DNA of 20,536 nt, from contig JAVBRU010000127.1 of NCBI GenBank assembly GCA_031547595.1, positions 1-20,536 of the forward strand. The letters run 5' to 3'. Positions 1-6,756 of this stretch are shown here, piece after piece (position 1 is the stretch's first letter; each line of letters begins with the position of its first letter). The stretch comes from JAVBRU01 sp031547595. GTDB taxonomy: Bacteria; Bacillota; Clostridia; Christensenellales; Aristaeellaceae. Under the pieces are notes generated by a model. That model was not told the DNA's origin and did not search any database. It was given only the letters and a program-made list of their open reading frames with translations. The position numbers were made by a program, and so were the translations under genes.

Positions 1-54
1 CCCCTTGACCCCGCATGAGTATCGGGCTAAGATGCTTGAAAGCGTGTGCGGGAC

Positions 55-114
55 GAAAAAGCGCTGTGGTGGCTGCGAAATGCTTGCATTCCACGGCTAC
101 CACAGCGCTTTTTC
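55..114. terminator. Bidirectional rho-independent terminator
   Basis: The arms 55-70 and 99-114 are perfect 16-bp reverse complements (GAAAAAGCGCTGTGGT and ACCACAGCGCTTTTTC), with partial extra pairing inside and a loop of about 20 nt. An A-tract on one side and a T-tract on the other give a T-run in either direction. It would end the minus-strand nadK-argR-recN transcript about 180 nt after recN, and any plus-strand transcript arriving from outside the window. Confidence 0.85.
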
Positions 115-264
115 TGCCATCTGCTACGTCACTGCCCGCAGCTGAATTTCGGTGGGCACCCGAGAAACTCAATAATACCCACTATCGGCCGCATAGGTTC
201 CCTACGTTTTTGTTGTGTGCGTACGCAATCACGCAATATTCATCGAAGGATACAAAGACTGAGG

Positions 265-286
265 GGCAGGAGACTGGTCTCCTGCC
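265..286. other. Stable hairpin just after the recN stop codon
   Basis: GGCAGGAGA (265-273) and TCTCCTGCC (278-286) pair perfectly around a 4-nt loop. In the recN transcript the hairpin begins 8 nt after the stop codon, but no U-run follows on that strand. It is therefore more likely a 3'-end stabilising structure than a terminator; the real terminator seems to be the one at 55-114. Confidence 0.55.
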
Positions 287-293
287 GGGGGTT

Positions 294-1976
294 TTAGGGG
301 CGAGTAGCCCCTAATGTATCCTCCCTTATAATCATCTCTCTGGCATGGCCCCTCGCACTCGCCGCATCGCCGCCCAGCATGCGCGCCACTTCGTCCACGC
401 GCTCGTCCAAACTCAGCTCGGTCAAGCGGGTCAAGGTACGCTGGCCGTCAAAATATTTTTCAACGCGGAAATGGTGATCTGCCACGGCGGCAATCTGCTG
501 CAGGTGGGTGACGCACAGCACCTGATGGAAGGCCGCGATGGCGTGCATTTTTTGTGCTACCACCTGCGCGGTATGGCCGCTGATGCCGGTGTCGATTTCG
601 TCAAAAACCATGCTGGGGATCAGGCTTTTTTGCGCGGCAATGGATTTGATGGCTAGCATCAGGCGGGACAGTTCGCCGCCCGAAGCTGTCTTGGACAGGG
701 GCTGCAGGCTCTCGCCGCGGTTGGGCGCGATGAGGAACTGCACGGCCTGGGTGCCAAGCAAGGTGGGGGAGACGGCCGTGAGCTGCACACAAAAGCGGGT
801 GCCGGCCATGTTAAGGTCGGTCAATTGCGCTTCCATGGCCTGTTCAAATTGCCGTGCCAGCGCGGCCCGCTCAGTGGAGAGCGCAGCGGCCTTTTCGTCG
901 TATGCGGTGCGCAGCTTATGCTCGGCAGCGTTCAACTCGTCCAGGCGCTCGTCCAGGGTTTCAAAGGTCTGGAGGTTGTTTTTCAATTCGTCCCGGTGGC
1001 TTAGCATATCCTGCGTGGTGGCGCCATACTTGCGGGACAGGCGGCGCAGAAGATCGAGCCGCTGATGCACAAAATCCTGGCGCTGCGGATCGGCATTGTT
1101 GCTGTTCAGCTCGTCGCGGATGGTGAGGCCGATGTCCTCCAGCTCGTAATATGCGCTGTCCAGGCGCTCTTGCAGCTTTTCGAAGGCTTCGCCGAGGCTG
1201 GCGATATTGGATAGCGCGGCGGCGGCCTGCCGCGTCTGGGCTACCGCGGCGCGTGCATCGTCATACACGGCGGCAAAGGCGGCGCGAAGGTGTGTGTCGA
1301 TCTTCTCTGCATGGCGGAAACGGTCGCGCTCCTGTGCAAGGGCGTCTTCCTCGCCGGGTTCTAGTTTGGCGTCATTCAGTTCCTTCAGCGCGGCGCGGAT
1401 GCGCTCGATCCGCTCTTGCTTTTGCTGGCTTTCGGCGCGCAGGCGCTCATAGGCGCGGCGCGCGTCCTGCCAGAGGGCAAAAGCCTTTCGAACATCGCCC
1501 AGCAGCTGCTGATAGGCGGCATCGCCATAATCGTCTAAAAAAGCGATGTGCTTGCGGTCGTCCATCAGGGACTGATGCGCGTGCTGGCCGTGCAGGTCCA
1601 TGAGTAGCGAAGTCAGCTCCTGATACTCCGAAAGCGCGACCATCACACCCTCCACGCGGCACGGGCTGCGGCCGGAGAGCGACATTTCGCGCGCGAGGGT
1701 GACTTGGTTTTCTTCGATCTCAATCTCGTGCCCGGCCAGCCAGGCAGCGGCGGCGGGGCAATCGGCAATGTCGAACAGCCCTTCCACCGACGCTTTTTGA
1801 GCGCCCTGGCGCAGCAGCTCTTTATCGGCCTTCCCGCCCAATAGCAGCGCAATGGCATCCACCACAATGGATTTGCCGGCGCCCGTTTCGCCGGTTAAAA
1901 CATGCAAACCCGCGCCGAAGGAGAGCGTCAATTTCTCGATCAGCGCGATGTTTTGAATCGTCATGGACGACAGCAT
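294..1976 (-). CDS. recN: DNA repair protein RecN
   Basis: RecN is an SMC-like ATPase of the cytosol that acts early in double-strand break repair, gathering ends for RecA-dependent recombination. The 560-residue product matches the usual length of about 560-580. Visible motifs are Walker A GETGAGKS (29-36) after a typical N-terminus (MTIQNIALIEKLTLSF), a long Glu/Arg/Ala-rich coiled-coil middle (about 155-380), the ABC signature SGGELSR (432-438), Walker B MVFDEIDTG (456-464) and the H-loop Thr-His (490-491). The first ATG is preceded by GAGG at 8-nt spacing, which favours it over the ATG four codons later. The gene begins 13 nt after the argR stop and is the last gene of the nadK-argR-recN operon. 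In many Bacillota spoIVB and spo0A follow recN; here a terminator follows instead. Confidence 0.97.
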   Translation of the reverse strand: MLSSMTIQNIALIEKLTLSFGAGLHVLTGETGAGKSIVVDAIALLLGGKADKELLRQGAQKASVEGLFDIADCPAAAAWLAGHEIEIEENQVTLAREMSLSGRSPCRVEGVMVALSEYQELTSLLMDLHGQHAHQSLMDDRKHIAFLDDYGDAAYQQLLGDVRKAFALWQDARRAYERLRAESQQKQERIERIRAALKELNDAKLEPGEEDALAQERDRFRHAEKIDTHLRAAFAAVYDDARAAVAQTRQAAAALSNIASLGEAFEKLQERLDSAYYELEDIGLTIRDELNSNNADPQRQDFVHQRLDLLRRLSRKYGATTQDMLSHRDELKNNLQTFETLDERLDELNAAEHKLRTAYDEKAAALSTERAALARQFEQAMEAQLTDLNMAGTRFCVQLTAVSPTLLGTQAVQFLIAPNRGESLQPLSKTASGGELSRLMLAIKSIAAQKSLIPSMVFDEIDTGISGHTAQVVAQKMHAIAAFHQVLCVTHLQQIAAVADHHFRVEKYFDGQRTLTRLTELSLDERVDEVARMLGGDAASARGHAREMIIREDTLGATRP

Positions 1977-1989
1977 GGCATTGCCCTCG

Positions 1990-2439
1990 TTATTTCAAAA
2001 TTTCCTGAAAACGCTCTACAATCGCGGGGGTTTCTTCGTTGGTGCGCACCACCACCATGATGGTGTTGTCCCCGGCCAAAGTGCCCAGCACTTCCGTCCA
2101 GCGCATGTTATCAATGGCCTCGCTGGCGGCGTTGGCGCTGCCGGAGAGCGTCTTGATCACAATGATGTTGTTGGCGTAGGTGATGGACAGCACGGAATCC
2201 ACAAACATGCGCACAAAGCGGTCGGACAAGCCATGATCGGCCTTGTCTGCAGTGGCATATTTATAGCCGCCCTTGGCGGACAGCACCTTCAAAAGGCGCA
2301 GCTCCTTGATGTCGCGCGATACGGTGGCCTGGGTCACCACAATGCCCATGTCCTTCAGCTGCGCGGCCAATTCTTCCTGGGTTTCGATGTCCTGGCGCTC
2401 AATGATGCTGAGGATGGCGGTCTGTCTTGCGTTTTTCAC
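1990..2439 (-). CDS. argR: Arginine repressor ArgR/AhrC
   Basis: This is the hexameric arginine-sensing transcription regulator that represses arginine biosynthesis and, in some species, activates catabolism. The N-terminal winged helix contains the recognition-helix motif QATVSRDIKEL (37-47). The C-terminal oligomerisation and arginine-binding domain contains LGTLAGDNTI (118-127); the family site is usually GDDT, and here the second Asp is Asn (GDNT). I chose the GTG at 2439 (149 residues) over the in-frame GTG at 2448. The AGGAG that overlaps the nadK stop codon lies 8 nt before the former but directly abuts the latter. The gap to nadK is only 11 nt, so the two are probably translationally coupled. 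A candidate ArgR operator lies in the operon's own promoter region, suggesting autoregulation. Confidence 0.96.
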   Translation of the reverse strand: MKNARQTAILSIIERQDIETQEELAAQLKDMGIVVTQATVSRDIKELRLLKVLSAKGGYKYATADKADHGLSDRFVRMFVDSVLSITYANNIIVIKTLSGSANAASEAIDNMRWTEVLGTLAGDNTIMVVVRTNEETPAIVERFQEILK

Positions 2440-2450
2440 GGTGTTCACTC

Positions 2451-3299
2451 CTATGTTTCATTCCATTGCGCTTGTTTTTTTCGTAATGTATCGAAGAAAC
2501 GCGGCTGTTCCAGGCGGATCAGGCGCGCGCAAAGACTGCTGATGTGAAGGGTGAGGGTGGTGTCCTCGGTGAGCGGGAGCAGTGTTTGCCCGTCCACGGC
2601 CAGGTGCAGCGCGTGTCGCGGCGTAGCGGGCACGCGAAGGGTGAGCTGTGCAGAACTTGGCAACACCACGGGGCGCAGCAGAAGCTCGCGTACACATAAA
2701 GGCGTAACCAGCAGGCAAGGCGTATCCGGGCGCACCACGGGGCCGCCCGCGGCCAGCGCATAGGCGGTTGCGCCCAGCGGCGTGGATATGACCACGCCAT
2801 CCCCGTGCGGGGAAAACAGCCGCTCGCCATCGGCAAAGACGTCCATTGTCATCACGCCGGGATGCTCGCCGCGGGTGACGGCAATGTCGTTGAGCGCGAA
2901 GTGCGTTTGCCCCAGCACATCGCATTGCAAAAGAGCGCAGCAGTCCTCGGCATAGGCGGGCGCAAGCAGCGCATCCGCCAGGGCGTCGAGGTGTCCGGCA
3001 TCTCCCCGCATCAAAAAGCCTACATGACCGGTGTGTATGCCCAGCAGCGGAATATCCTTCTGCGCGGCCAGCGGCGCAATGCGCAACAGCGTGCCATCAC
3101 CGCCTACGGCGATCACGGCGCGAAGGCTGCCTGGCATTTCCTCCGGCGGCATGGGCAAGATGGCGGGGCAATTGGCGGCCAGCCAGCCCTCGCCATACAT
3201 CGCCGCACTGCGGTTGCACAGCATCTGTGCCAGACGCAGCGCGGTCTCCATGCTTTGCGGCTGGTGCGGATTGGCGTAGCAATAGAATGAATCATGCAT
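2451..3299 (-). CDS. nadK: NAD kinase
   Basis: NAD kinase phosphorylates NAD to NADP in the cytosol with ATP or polyphosphate. Visible family motifs are GGDGT (66-70), which binds the phosphate donor, NDIAVTRG (137-144), and the conserved block GDGVVISTPLGATAYA (167-182) followed by AGGP (184-187). The 282-residue length fits the family. The frame stays open upstream to 3398, but that stretch contains the promoter, so a late start is required. The ATG at 3299 lies 17 nt from the GGGGAGG at 3317-3323, which is long; the TTG at 3305 (11 nt, 284 residues) is an equally good or better start. It is the first gene of the nadK-argR-recN operon, a common order in Bacillota, although tlyA, often found upstream of nadK, is absent. 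Confidence 0.95.
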   Translation of the reverse strand: MHDSFYCYANPHQPQSMETALRLAQMLCNRSAAMYGEGWLAANCPAILPMPPEEMPGSLRAVIAVGGDGTLLRIAPLAAQKDIPLLGIHTGHVGFLMRGDAGHLDALADALLAPAYAEDCCALLQCDVLGQTHFALNDIAVTRGEHPGVMTMDVFADGERLFSPHGDGVVISTPLGATAYALAAGGPVVRPDTPCLLVTPLCVRELLLRPVVLPSSAQLTLRVPATPRHALHLAVDGQTLLPLTEDTTLTLHISSLCARLIRLEQPRFFDTLRKKQAQWNET

Positions 3300-3332
3300 A
3301 CTCAATAGGAGCGATACCTCCCCATCATGAAA

Positions 3333-3361
3333 ATCATACCATATTCGTGCATAAAATACAA
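3333..3361 (-). promoter_or_regulatory. Promoter of the nadK-argR-recN operon
   Basis: Read on the minus strand, there is a -35-like TTGTAT (3361-3356), a 17-bp spacer and a -10 TATGAT (3338-3333) with the extended TG element one base upstream. Transcription should start near 3326, immediately before the Shine-Dalgarno at 3323-3317. The -35 overlaps the candidate ARG box at 3346-3363. Confidence 0.65.
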
Positions 3362-3387
3362 GCATATGCTGCATAAAAACATCAAAT
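3346..3387. promoter_or_regulatory. Candidate tandem ARG boxes (ArgR operator)
   Basis: TGCATAAAA occurs twice, at 3348-3356 and 3370-3378, exactly 22 bp apart. The first copy continues as TGCATAAAATACAAG, close to the AhrC/ArgR box of B. subtilis as I recall it (TGAAT-AAAA-ATTCAAG) but one base shorter in the middle. The second, TGCATAAAAACATCAA, is weaker. Two boxes about two helical turns apart is the normal arrangement for an ArgR hexamer. A 10-bp palindrome AGCATATGCT (3361-3370) sits between them. The pair covers the nadK -35 and lies just upstream of the ECF-gene -35. That argR is in the controlled operon supports the idea; binding itself is inference. Confidence 0.4.
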
Positions 3388-3391
3388 ATAC

Positions 3392-3419
3392 TTGACAACC
3401 CGATTAAGGGTGGTATGAT
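3392..3419 (+). promoter_or_regulatory. Promoter of the ECF S-component gene
   Basis: A consensus -35 TTGACA (3392-3397), a 16-bp spacer and a -10 TATGAT (3414-3419) make a strong sigma-A-type promoter. Transcription would start near 3426, giving a short leader of about 25 nt before the ATG at 3452, with a G-run ribosome binding site inside it. Confidence 0.75.
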
Positions 3420-3451
3420 GAGTTGGAATTTTGATGTCGGGGGGCTTTGGA

Positions 3452-3940
3452 ATGAAAAACAAGCAGCTGGGCTGGGTGTATGCTGCCATGCTGGCGGCGC
3501 TGGTGCTGGTGGCCACGCTGTTTATCCAAATCCCGCTTGCTGTTGGATATGCCAACATGGGCGATGGCCTGATCCTGGCCGGGGCGGGCTTTTTAGGCAT
3601 ATATGCCGCGCCTGCGGCCGCAGTGGGCAGTGCGCTGGCCGATTTGCTGCTGGGGTATATGGTGTATATCCCGGCCACGTTTGTGGTGAAGGGCGCAATA
3701 GGGCTGGCGGCGGGGCTGCTGCTCAAAAAATGTAAGCGCCCTGTGCAGCGCATCGCGCTGTTCGCGCTGTGCGAAATCTGGATGGTTGTGGGATATTTTC
3801 TGTTTGAATGTGTGATGTATGGTGCAGGCGCGGCGGTGGGAACGCTGCTGCCCAATCTGATGCAGGGCGCAGTGGGGCTGGTCGTGGCCTCTGCGCTGTT
3901 CCCCGTCACCGGGCGCCTAAAAAATCTTTTGAAAGTATAA
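3452..3940 (+). CDS. ECF transporter S component (substrate-specific membrane subunit)
   Basis: This is a 162-residue, very hydrophobic protein with about five membrane segments (roughly 8-26, 36-55, 57-75, 78-92, 103-128, with a last hydrophobic stretch at 132-152). The block NMGDGLILAGAGFLGIYAAP (35-54) followed by GSALADLLLGYMVYIPATFVVKG (59-81, shown in part as ALADLLLGY and FVVKG) is characteristic of ECF-type S components of the DUF1393/PF07155 group, which capture vitamins or related micronutrients and dock on a shared EcfA-EcfA'-EcfT module. No EcfA/T genes are in the window, so it would use a module encoded elsewhere. The substrate cannot be told from sequence. I chose the ATG at 3452 because it follows a GGGGGG at about 8 nt and sits 26 nt after the predicted transcription start; in-frame starts at 3431 and 3434 have no ribosome binding site. 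It faces the nadK operon across a shared control region. Confidence 0.85.
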   Translation: MKNKQLGWVYAAMLAALVLVATLFIQIPLAVGYANMGDGLILAGAGFLGIYAAPAAAVGSALADLLLGYMVYIPATFVVKGAIGLAAGLLLKKCKRPVQRIALFALCEIWMVVGYFLFECVMYGAGAAVGTLLPNLMQGAVGLVVASALFPVTGRLKNLLKV

Positions 3941-3999
3941 ACTTTGTATGCATGCTCTTCCCTTTTGTGGGCAAGCTATCCATGAATGGAGGTGCTTGT

Positions 4000-4179
4000 A
4001 TGCAAAATGACCGCTGCATCCTGTGCGGACAGCCGTATTCCACAGGCCTGCACATATTGGGCTGCCTGATCTGCTTTCCCTGCGAACATACCATGCTGCA
4101 TAAGCAAATGCCGCGCAATAAACGGCGTCGCCTGCTTCGAATCTATGACGCGGCTGAGCAGCATGCCGCGCGGGGATAG
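4000..4179 (+). CDS. gin: Gin-like inhibitor of sigma-G (CsfB family)
   Basis: This 59-residue protein has two CxxC pairs (Cys6/Cys9 and Cys25/Cys28), with TGLHIL between them and LICFPCE at the second pair. This matches the family pattern CxxC-(about 7)-GIHI-(about 5)-IC-x2-CE of Gin, a zinc-binding anti-sigma factor that keeps the forespore factor sigma-G inactive until engulfment. A basic tail (KRRRLLRIYDAAEQ) follows. GGAGGTG lies 5 nt before the ATG. In B. subtilis csfB precedes xpaC-yaaN-yaaO-tmk; here the next gene is also a tmk, which supports the assignment. I could not find a convincing sigma-F promoter. The stop codon TAG combines the TA target dinucleotide and the first base of the palindromic element that follows. 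Removing the element with one TA would still leave TAG. Confidence 0.8.
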   Translation: MQNDRCILCGQPYSTGLHILGCLICFPCEHTMLHKQMPRNKRRRLLRIYDAAEQHAARG

Positions 4180-4340
4180 GGCAACACCGCACAGAGCCAC
4201 AAACGTGTGGACGGATTCTTTTCGTCCATACAGACTTGCCAAAACACTCAACGTAGGCACCGCTACGCCTCGGTTTTTGCAAGCCCGTCTGGCCCAAAAA
4301 TCATCTCGCCCACACATTCGCGTTCTGTGCGGCGTTACCC
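4179..4340. mobile_element. MITE-like palindromic element with TA flanks
   Basis: The whole 162-bp stretch is one long imperfect inverted repeat centred between 4260 and 4261. The outer arms 4179-4195 and 4324-4340 match at 15 of 17 positions (GGGCAACACCGCACAGA against TCTGTGCGGCGTTACCC). Similarity continues inward through GTGTGG/CCACAC and ACTTGCCAAAAC/GTTTTTGCAAGC to a central CGTAG/CTACG stem. The element is bounded by TA on both sides (4177-4178 and 4341-4342), as expected for a TA target duplication of the IS630/Tc1-mariner type. It encodes no protein. I infer a non-autonomous MITE; a structured RNA or an insulating terminator is an alternative. No second copy is in the window. Confidence 0.65.
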
Positions 4341-4348
4341 TAGAAGTA

Positions 4349-4377
4349 TTGCATTTTTCGCCCGCACATTGTAAAAT
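4349..4377 (+). promoter_or_regulatory. Promoter of the HAD-tmk gene
   Basis: A -35-like TTGCAT (4349-4354), a 17-bp spacer and a -10 TAAAAT (4372-4377) lie just outside the right end of the palindromic element. Transcription would start near 4384, about 27 nt before the TTG start codon. The -35 matches the consensus poorly (3 of 6). Confidence 0.5.
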
Positions 4378-4410
4378 AACATCTGACCAAGGAATTGGGA
4401 GGGTGTTATT

Positions 4411-5691
4411 TTGTTATACAATGCGGTGATTTTTGATCTGGACGGCACGCTGACGGACTCCGCACCGGGGATTATGGCCTGCACGCGCTATGCGCTGGAA
4501 AAGCTGAATCGACCGGCTTTGGATGAAGCTACGCTTCGGCGTTTTATGGGGCCGCCGCTGGCGGAATCTTTTATGATACACTGCGGTATGAATGCCGAGG
4601 AGGCGCAGGCGGCTACTGAGGTGTACCGGGAGCGGTATATCCCCATTGGCTGGCAGGAAAACGCCGTGTTTGCCGGTATCCGGCATTTGCTCAAGTCCCT
4701 CAAGGAGCAGGGGGTATATCTGGCGGTGGCCACCGGCAAGCCGGAAAAGACCTCCCTTAAGATACTGGAACACTTCCACCTGCTGCAATATTTTGATGCC
4801 GTGGCCGGGCCGCGGGACAGCGATCTGCATGCCGATAAGGCGGCGCTGATCGGCCGTGTATTGCCAGGGGGCAAGCGCGCCGTGATGATTGGCGACACGG
4901 TGGTGGACATCAAGGGTGCCAAGCAAGCGGGCATTGACAGCGTGGCGGTATTGTGGGGATACGGCGAAAATGCCGATCTGCTGGCAGCGAAGCCTACCCA
5001 CGTGGCAGAAAACATGACAGAACTTTGTCGGGTTCTTTGCCCTGATATGCCCCCGGCGAAGGGCTACTTTATTTCGATTGAGGGCCTGGACGGCTGCGGC
5101 AAGACGGTGCAGGCCAACGCGCTGGAGGCGCAATTGTCGCAGTTTGGATTTCCCGTGCACCGCACGCGGGAGCCGGGTGGTTGCCCTATTTCTGAACAGG
5201 TGCGTGGCATCGTGCTGGCACAGCGCGACAACGGCATGAGCGATATGACGGAAGCGCTGCTGTTTGCCTCTGCGCGCTCCCAGCATGTGTTTGAGGTGAT
5301 ATTGCCCGCGCTGCAAGCTGGCGAAGTGGTGCTGTGCGACCGCTTTGTGGATTCCTCCATTGCCTATCAGGGCGCTGGGCGGCAGCTGGGTATTGAGACG
5401 GTGTCGAATATCAACGCCTACGCCATCCAAAACAGGCTGCCCGATGCCACGTTGTATCTGCGCCTGCCCTATCAGGAAGGGCTCAAGCGCCGGGGCAGCG
5501 CGTCGTTCTTGGACCGTATTGAGCAGCAGGACAATGCCTTTTATGCCCGCGTGGAAGCGGGGTATGAGCGGCTGTATGCCGAAAATCAAAACCGTTTTGT
5601 GGCCGTGGATGCCATGAAAGCGCCGGAAGCGGTGACTGCGGATGCGATGGATGCGTTGGTGACGCGCATGCTGGCGGGGGGGATTGCCTGA
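4411..5691 (+). CDS. tmk: Fusion of HAD phosphatase and thymidylate kinase
   Basis: Two complete enzymes are joined in one 426-residue chain. Residues 1-215 are a HAD phosphatase of the phosphoglycolate phosphatase/nucleotidase type: motif I FDLDGT (8-13, nucleophile Asp9), motif II Thr108 in VATGK, Lys143, and motif IV GDTVVD (161-166). Residues 217-426 are dTMP kinase, which makes dTDP from dTMP and ATP: P-loop EGLDGCGKT (224-232), TREPGG (252-257), DRFVDSSIAYQGAG (310-323) and a LID segment LKRRGSASFLDRIE (358-371) carrying the arginines, as in the bacterial type without Arg in the P-loop. Each half has the normal length of its stand-alone family. The start is TTG, with GGAGG 8 nt upstream. 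The stop overlaps the mnmA start (TGATG). The HAD half may remove nucleotides or pyrophosphate-like by-products near the kinase, but its substrate is unknown. Confidence 0.93.
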   Translation: MLYNAVIFDLDGTLTDSAPGIMACTRYALEKLNRPALDEATLRRFMGPPLAESFMIHCGMNAEEAQAATEVYRERYIPIGWQENAVFAGIRHLLKSLKEQGVYLAVATGKPEKTSLKILEHFHLLQYFDAVAGPRDSDLHADKAALIGRVLPGGKRAVMIGDTVVDIKGAKQAGIDSVAVLWGYGENADLLAAKPTHVAENMTELCRVLCPDMPPAKGYFISIEGLDGCGKTVQANALEAQLSQFGFPVHRTREPGGCPISEQVRGIVLAQRDNGMSDMTEALLFASARSQHVFEVILPALQAGEVVLCDRFVDSSIAYQGAGRQLGIETVSNINAYAIQNRLPDATLYLRLPYQEGLKRRGSASFLDRIEQQDNAFYARVEAGYERLYAENQNRFVAVDAMKAPEAVTADAMDALVTRMLAGGIA

Positions 5692-6755
5692 TGCGCGTGG
5701 TGGTGGGCATGTCCGGCGGCGTGGATTCGTCCGTTGCGGCGCTGCTTCTCAAACAGCAAGGCTATGATGTGACCGGTGTGTTCATGAAAAACTGGGAGGA
5801 GCAGGACGAGAACGGCGTGTGCACCGCCGAGAGTGATTGGCGGGATGTACGCGATGTGTGCGATGCCATTGGCATCCCGTATTATGCCGTCAACTTCGCC
5901 AAGGAATACAAGGATCGCGTGTTTTCGCTGTTTTTGAGTGAATACCGTGCCGGACGCACCCCGAACCCCGATGTGCTGTGCAACCGAGAGATCAAGTTCA
6001 AGGCGTTTTTGGATTTTGCGATGCAGCTGGGCGCGGACAAAATCGCCACCGGGCATTTTGTGAACACCAATGCGCAGGGGCAGCTGCTGCGCGGCGCGGA
6101 CCAGAACAAAGACCAAAGCTACTTTCTGTATATGCTCAAGGCATTTCAGCTGCAAAAATCGTTGTTCCCGGTGGGGCACCTCACCAAGGCGCAAGTGCGC
6201 GATATTGCGCGGGATGCGGGCATTACGGTGGCCGAGAAGAAGGATTCTACCGGTGTATGCTTTATTGGCGAGCGGGATTTCAAGCAATTCTTGGCCACAT
6301 TCTTGCCCGCGCAGCCTGGCGCGATGGTGACGCCGGAGGGCGAGATCGTCGGCTGCCACGACGGGCTGATGTATTATACCCTGGGGCAGCGGCGCGGCCT
6401 GGGTATTGGCGGGCGTGGCGATGGCCGCAGCTTTTTTGTGGTGGACAAGGATTTGCAAAACAACCGCCTGATCGTGGTGCAGGGGGAGGATCATCCCTTG
6501 CTGTACACCACCGGCGCGGTGGCGGTGCAGGCCACCTTTGTGGAAGAGGCCCTCCCGGAGGGCGTGCCGTGCAAGCTGAGCGCTAAATTCCGCTACCGCC
6601 AGCCCGATCAGGGAGTTACGGTGGTGCGCGCGGGCGAACAGTTACATATCACCTTTGATACGCCCCAGCGTGCTGTGACACCTGGCCAGAGCACTGTGCT
6701 CTACCGGGGAGATGTATGCCTGGGCGGCGGTATTATTGATCAAATCGAACGGTAA
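5691..6755 (+). CDS. mnmA: tRNA-specific 2-thiouridylase MnmA
   Basis: MnmA activates U34 of tRNA-Lys, -Glu and -Gln with ATP and inserts sulfur to make 2-thiouridine, improving decoding. The 354-residue protein shows the PP-loop SGGVDSS (8-14) at the N-terminus, the catalytic nucleophile Cys97 in NPDVLCNREIKF, the tRNA-contact block GHFVN (121-125) and DQSYFLY (141-147), and the sulfur-carrying Cys190 in DSTGVCFIGER. The C-terminal beta-barrel ends with PGQSTVLYRGDVCLGGG. All key residues are present. The ATG shares one base with the upstream tmk stop, so the two genes are co-transcribed and probably translationally coupled. The sulfur donor gene (a cysteine desulfurase, often next to mnmA) is not in the window. 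Confidence 0.97.
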   Translation: MRVVVGMSGGVDSSVAALLLKQQGYDVTGVFMKNWEEQDENGVCTAESDWRDVRDVCDAIGIPYYAVNFAKEYKDRVFSLFLSEYRAGRTPNPDVLCNREIKFKAFLDFAMQLGADKIATGHFVNTNAQGQLLRGADQNKDQSYFLYMLKAFQLQKSLFPVGHLTKAQVRDIARDAGITVAEKKDSTGVCFIGERDFKQFLATFLPAQPGAMVTPEGEIVGCHDGLMYYTLGQRRGLGIGGRGDGRSFFVVDKDLQNNRLIVVQGEDHPLLYTTGAVAVQATFVEEALPEGVPCKLSAKFRYRQPDQGVTVVRAGEQLHITFDTPQRAVTPGQSTVLYRGDVCLGGGIIDQIER

Positions 6756-6756
6756 T

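Larger units (their letters stand above)
1..293. other. Intergenic region downstream of recN
   Basis: I see no convincing complete gene here. The stretch holds a strong bidirectional hairpin terminator (55-114) and a second hairpin next to the recN stop (265-286). A plus-strand gene from outside the window could end at the very edge: stop codons occur in two frames at 6-8 and 16-18, and the third frame stays open to 142-144 but would read through the terminator hairpin. Confidence 0.6.

Noticed and set aside
2..144. Open frame at the left edge beginning LTPHEYRAKMLE, reminiscent of the C-terminus of IS3-type transposases
   Set aside because: It is too short to judge, and it reads through the strong terminator hairpin before its stop, so a real gene end is doubtful.
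3300..3398. 33-residue N-terminal extension of NadK
   Set aside because: It would cover the nadK promoter and ribosome binding site, and family alignment begins around FYCYANP, just after the start chosen.
3935..3999. Possible sigma-F promoter for gin
   Set aside because: TGCATG and GGCAAGCTAT lie about 15 bp apart in this gap but fit the GYATA / GGNNANANTR pattern poorly at key positions.
3808..4179. A 123-codon frame starting inside the ECF gene
   Set aside because: Only its last 59 codons, with their own GGAGGTG and ATG at 4000, encode the Gin-like protein; the earlier part overlaps the ECF gene in another frame.
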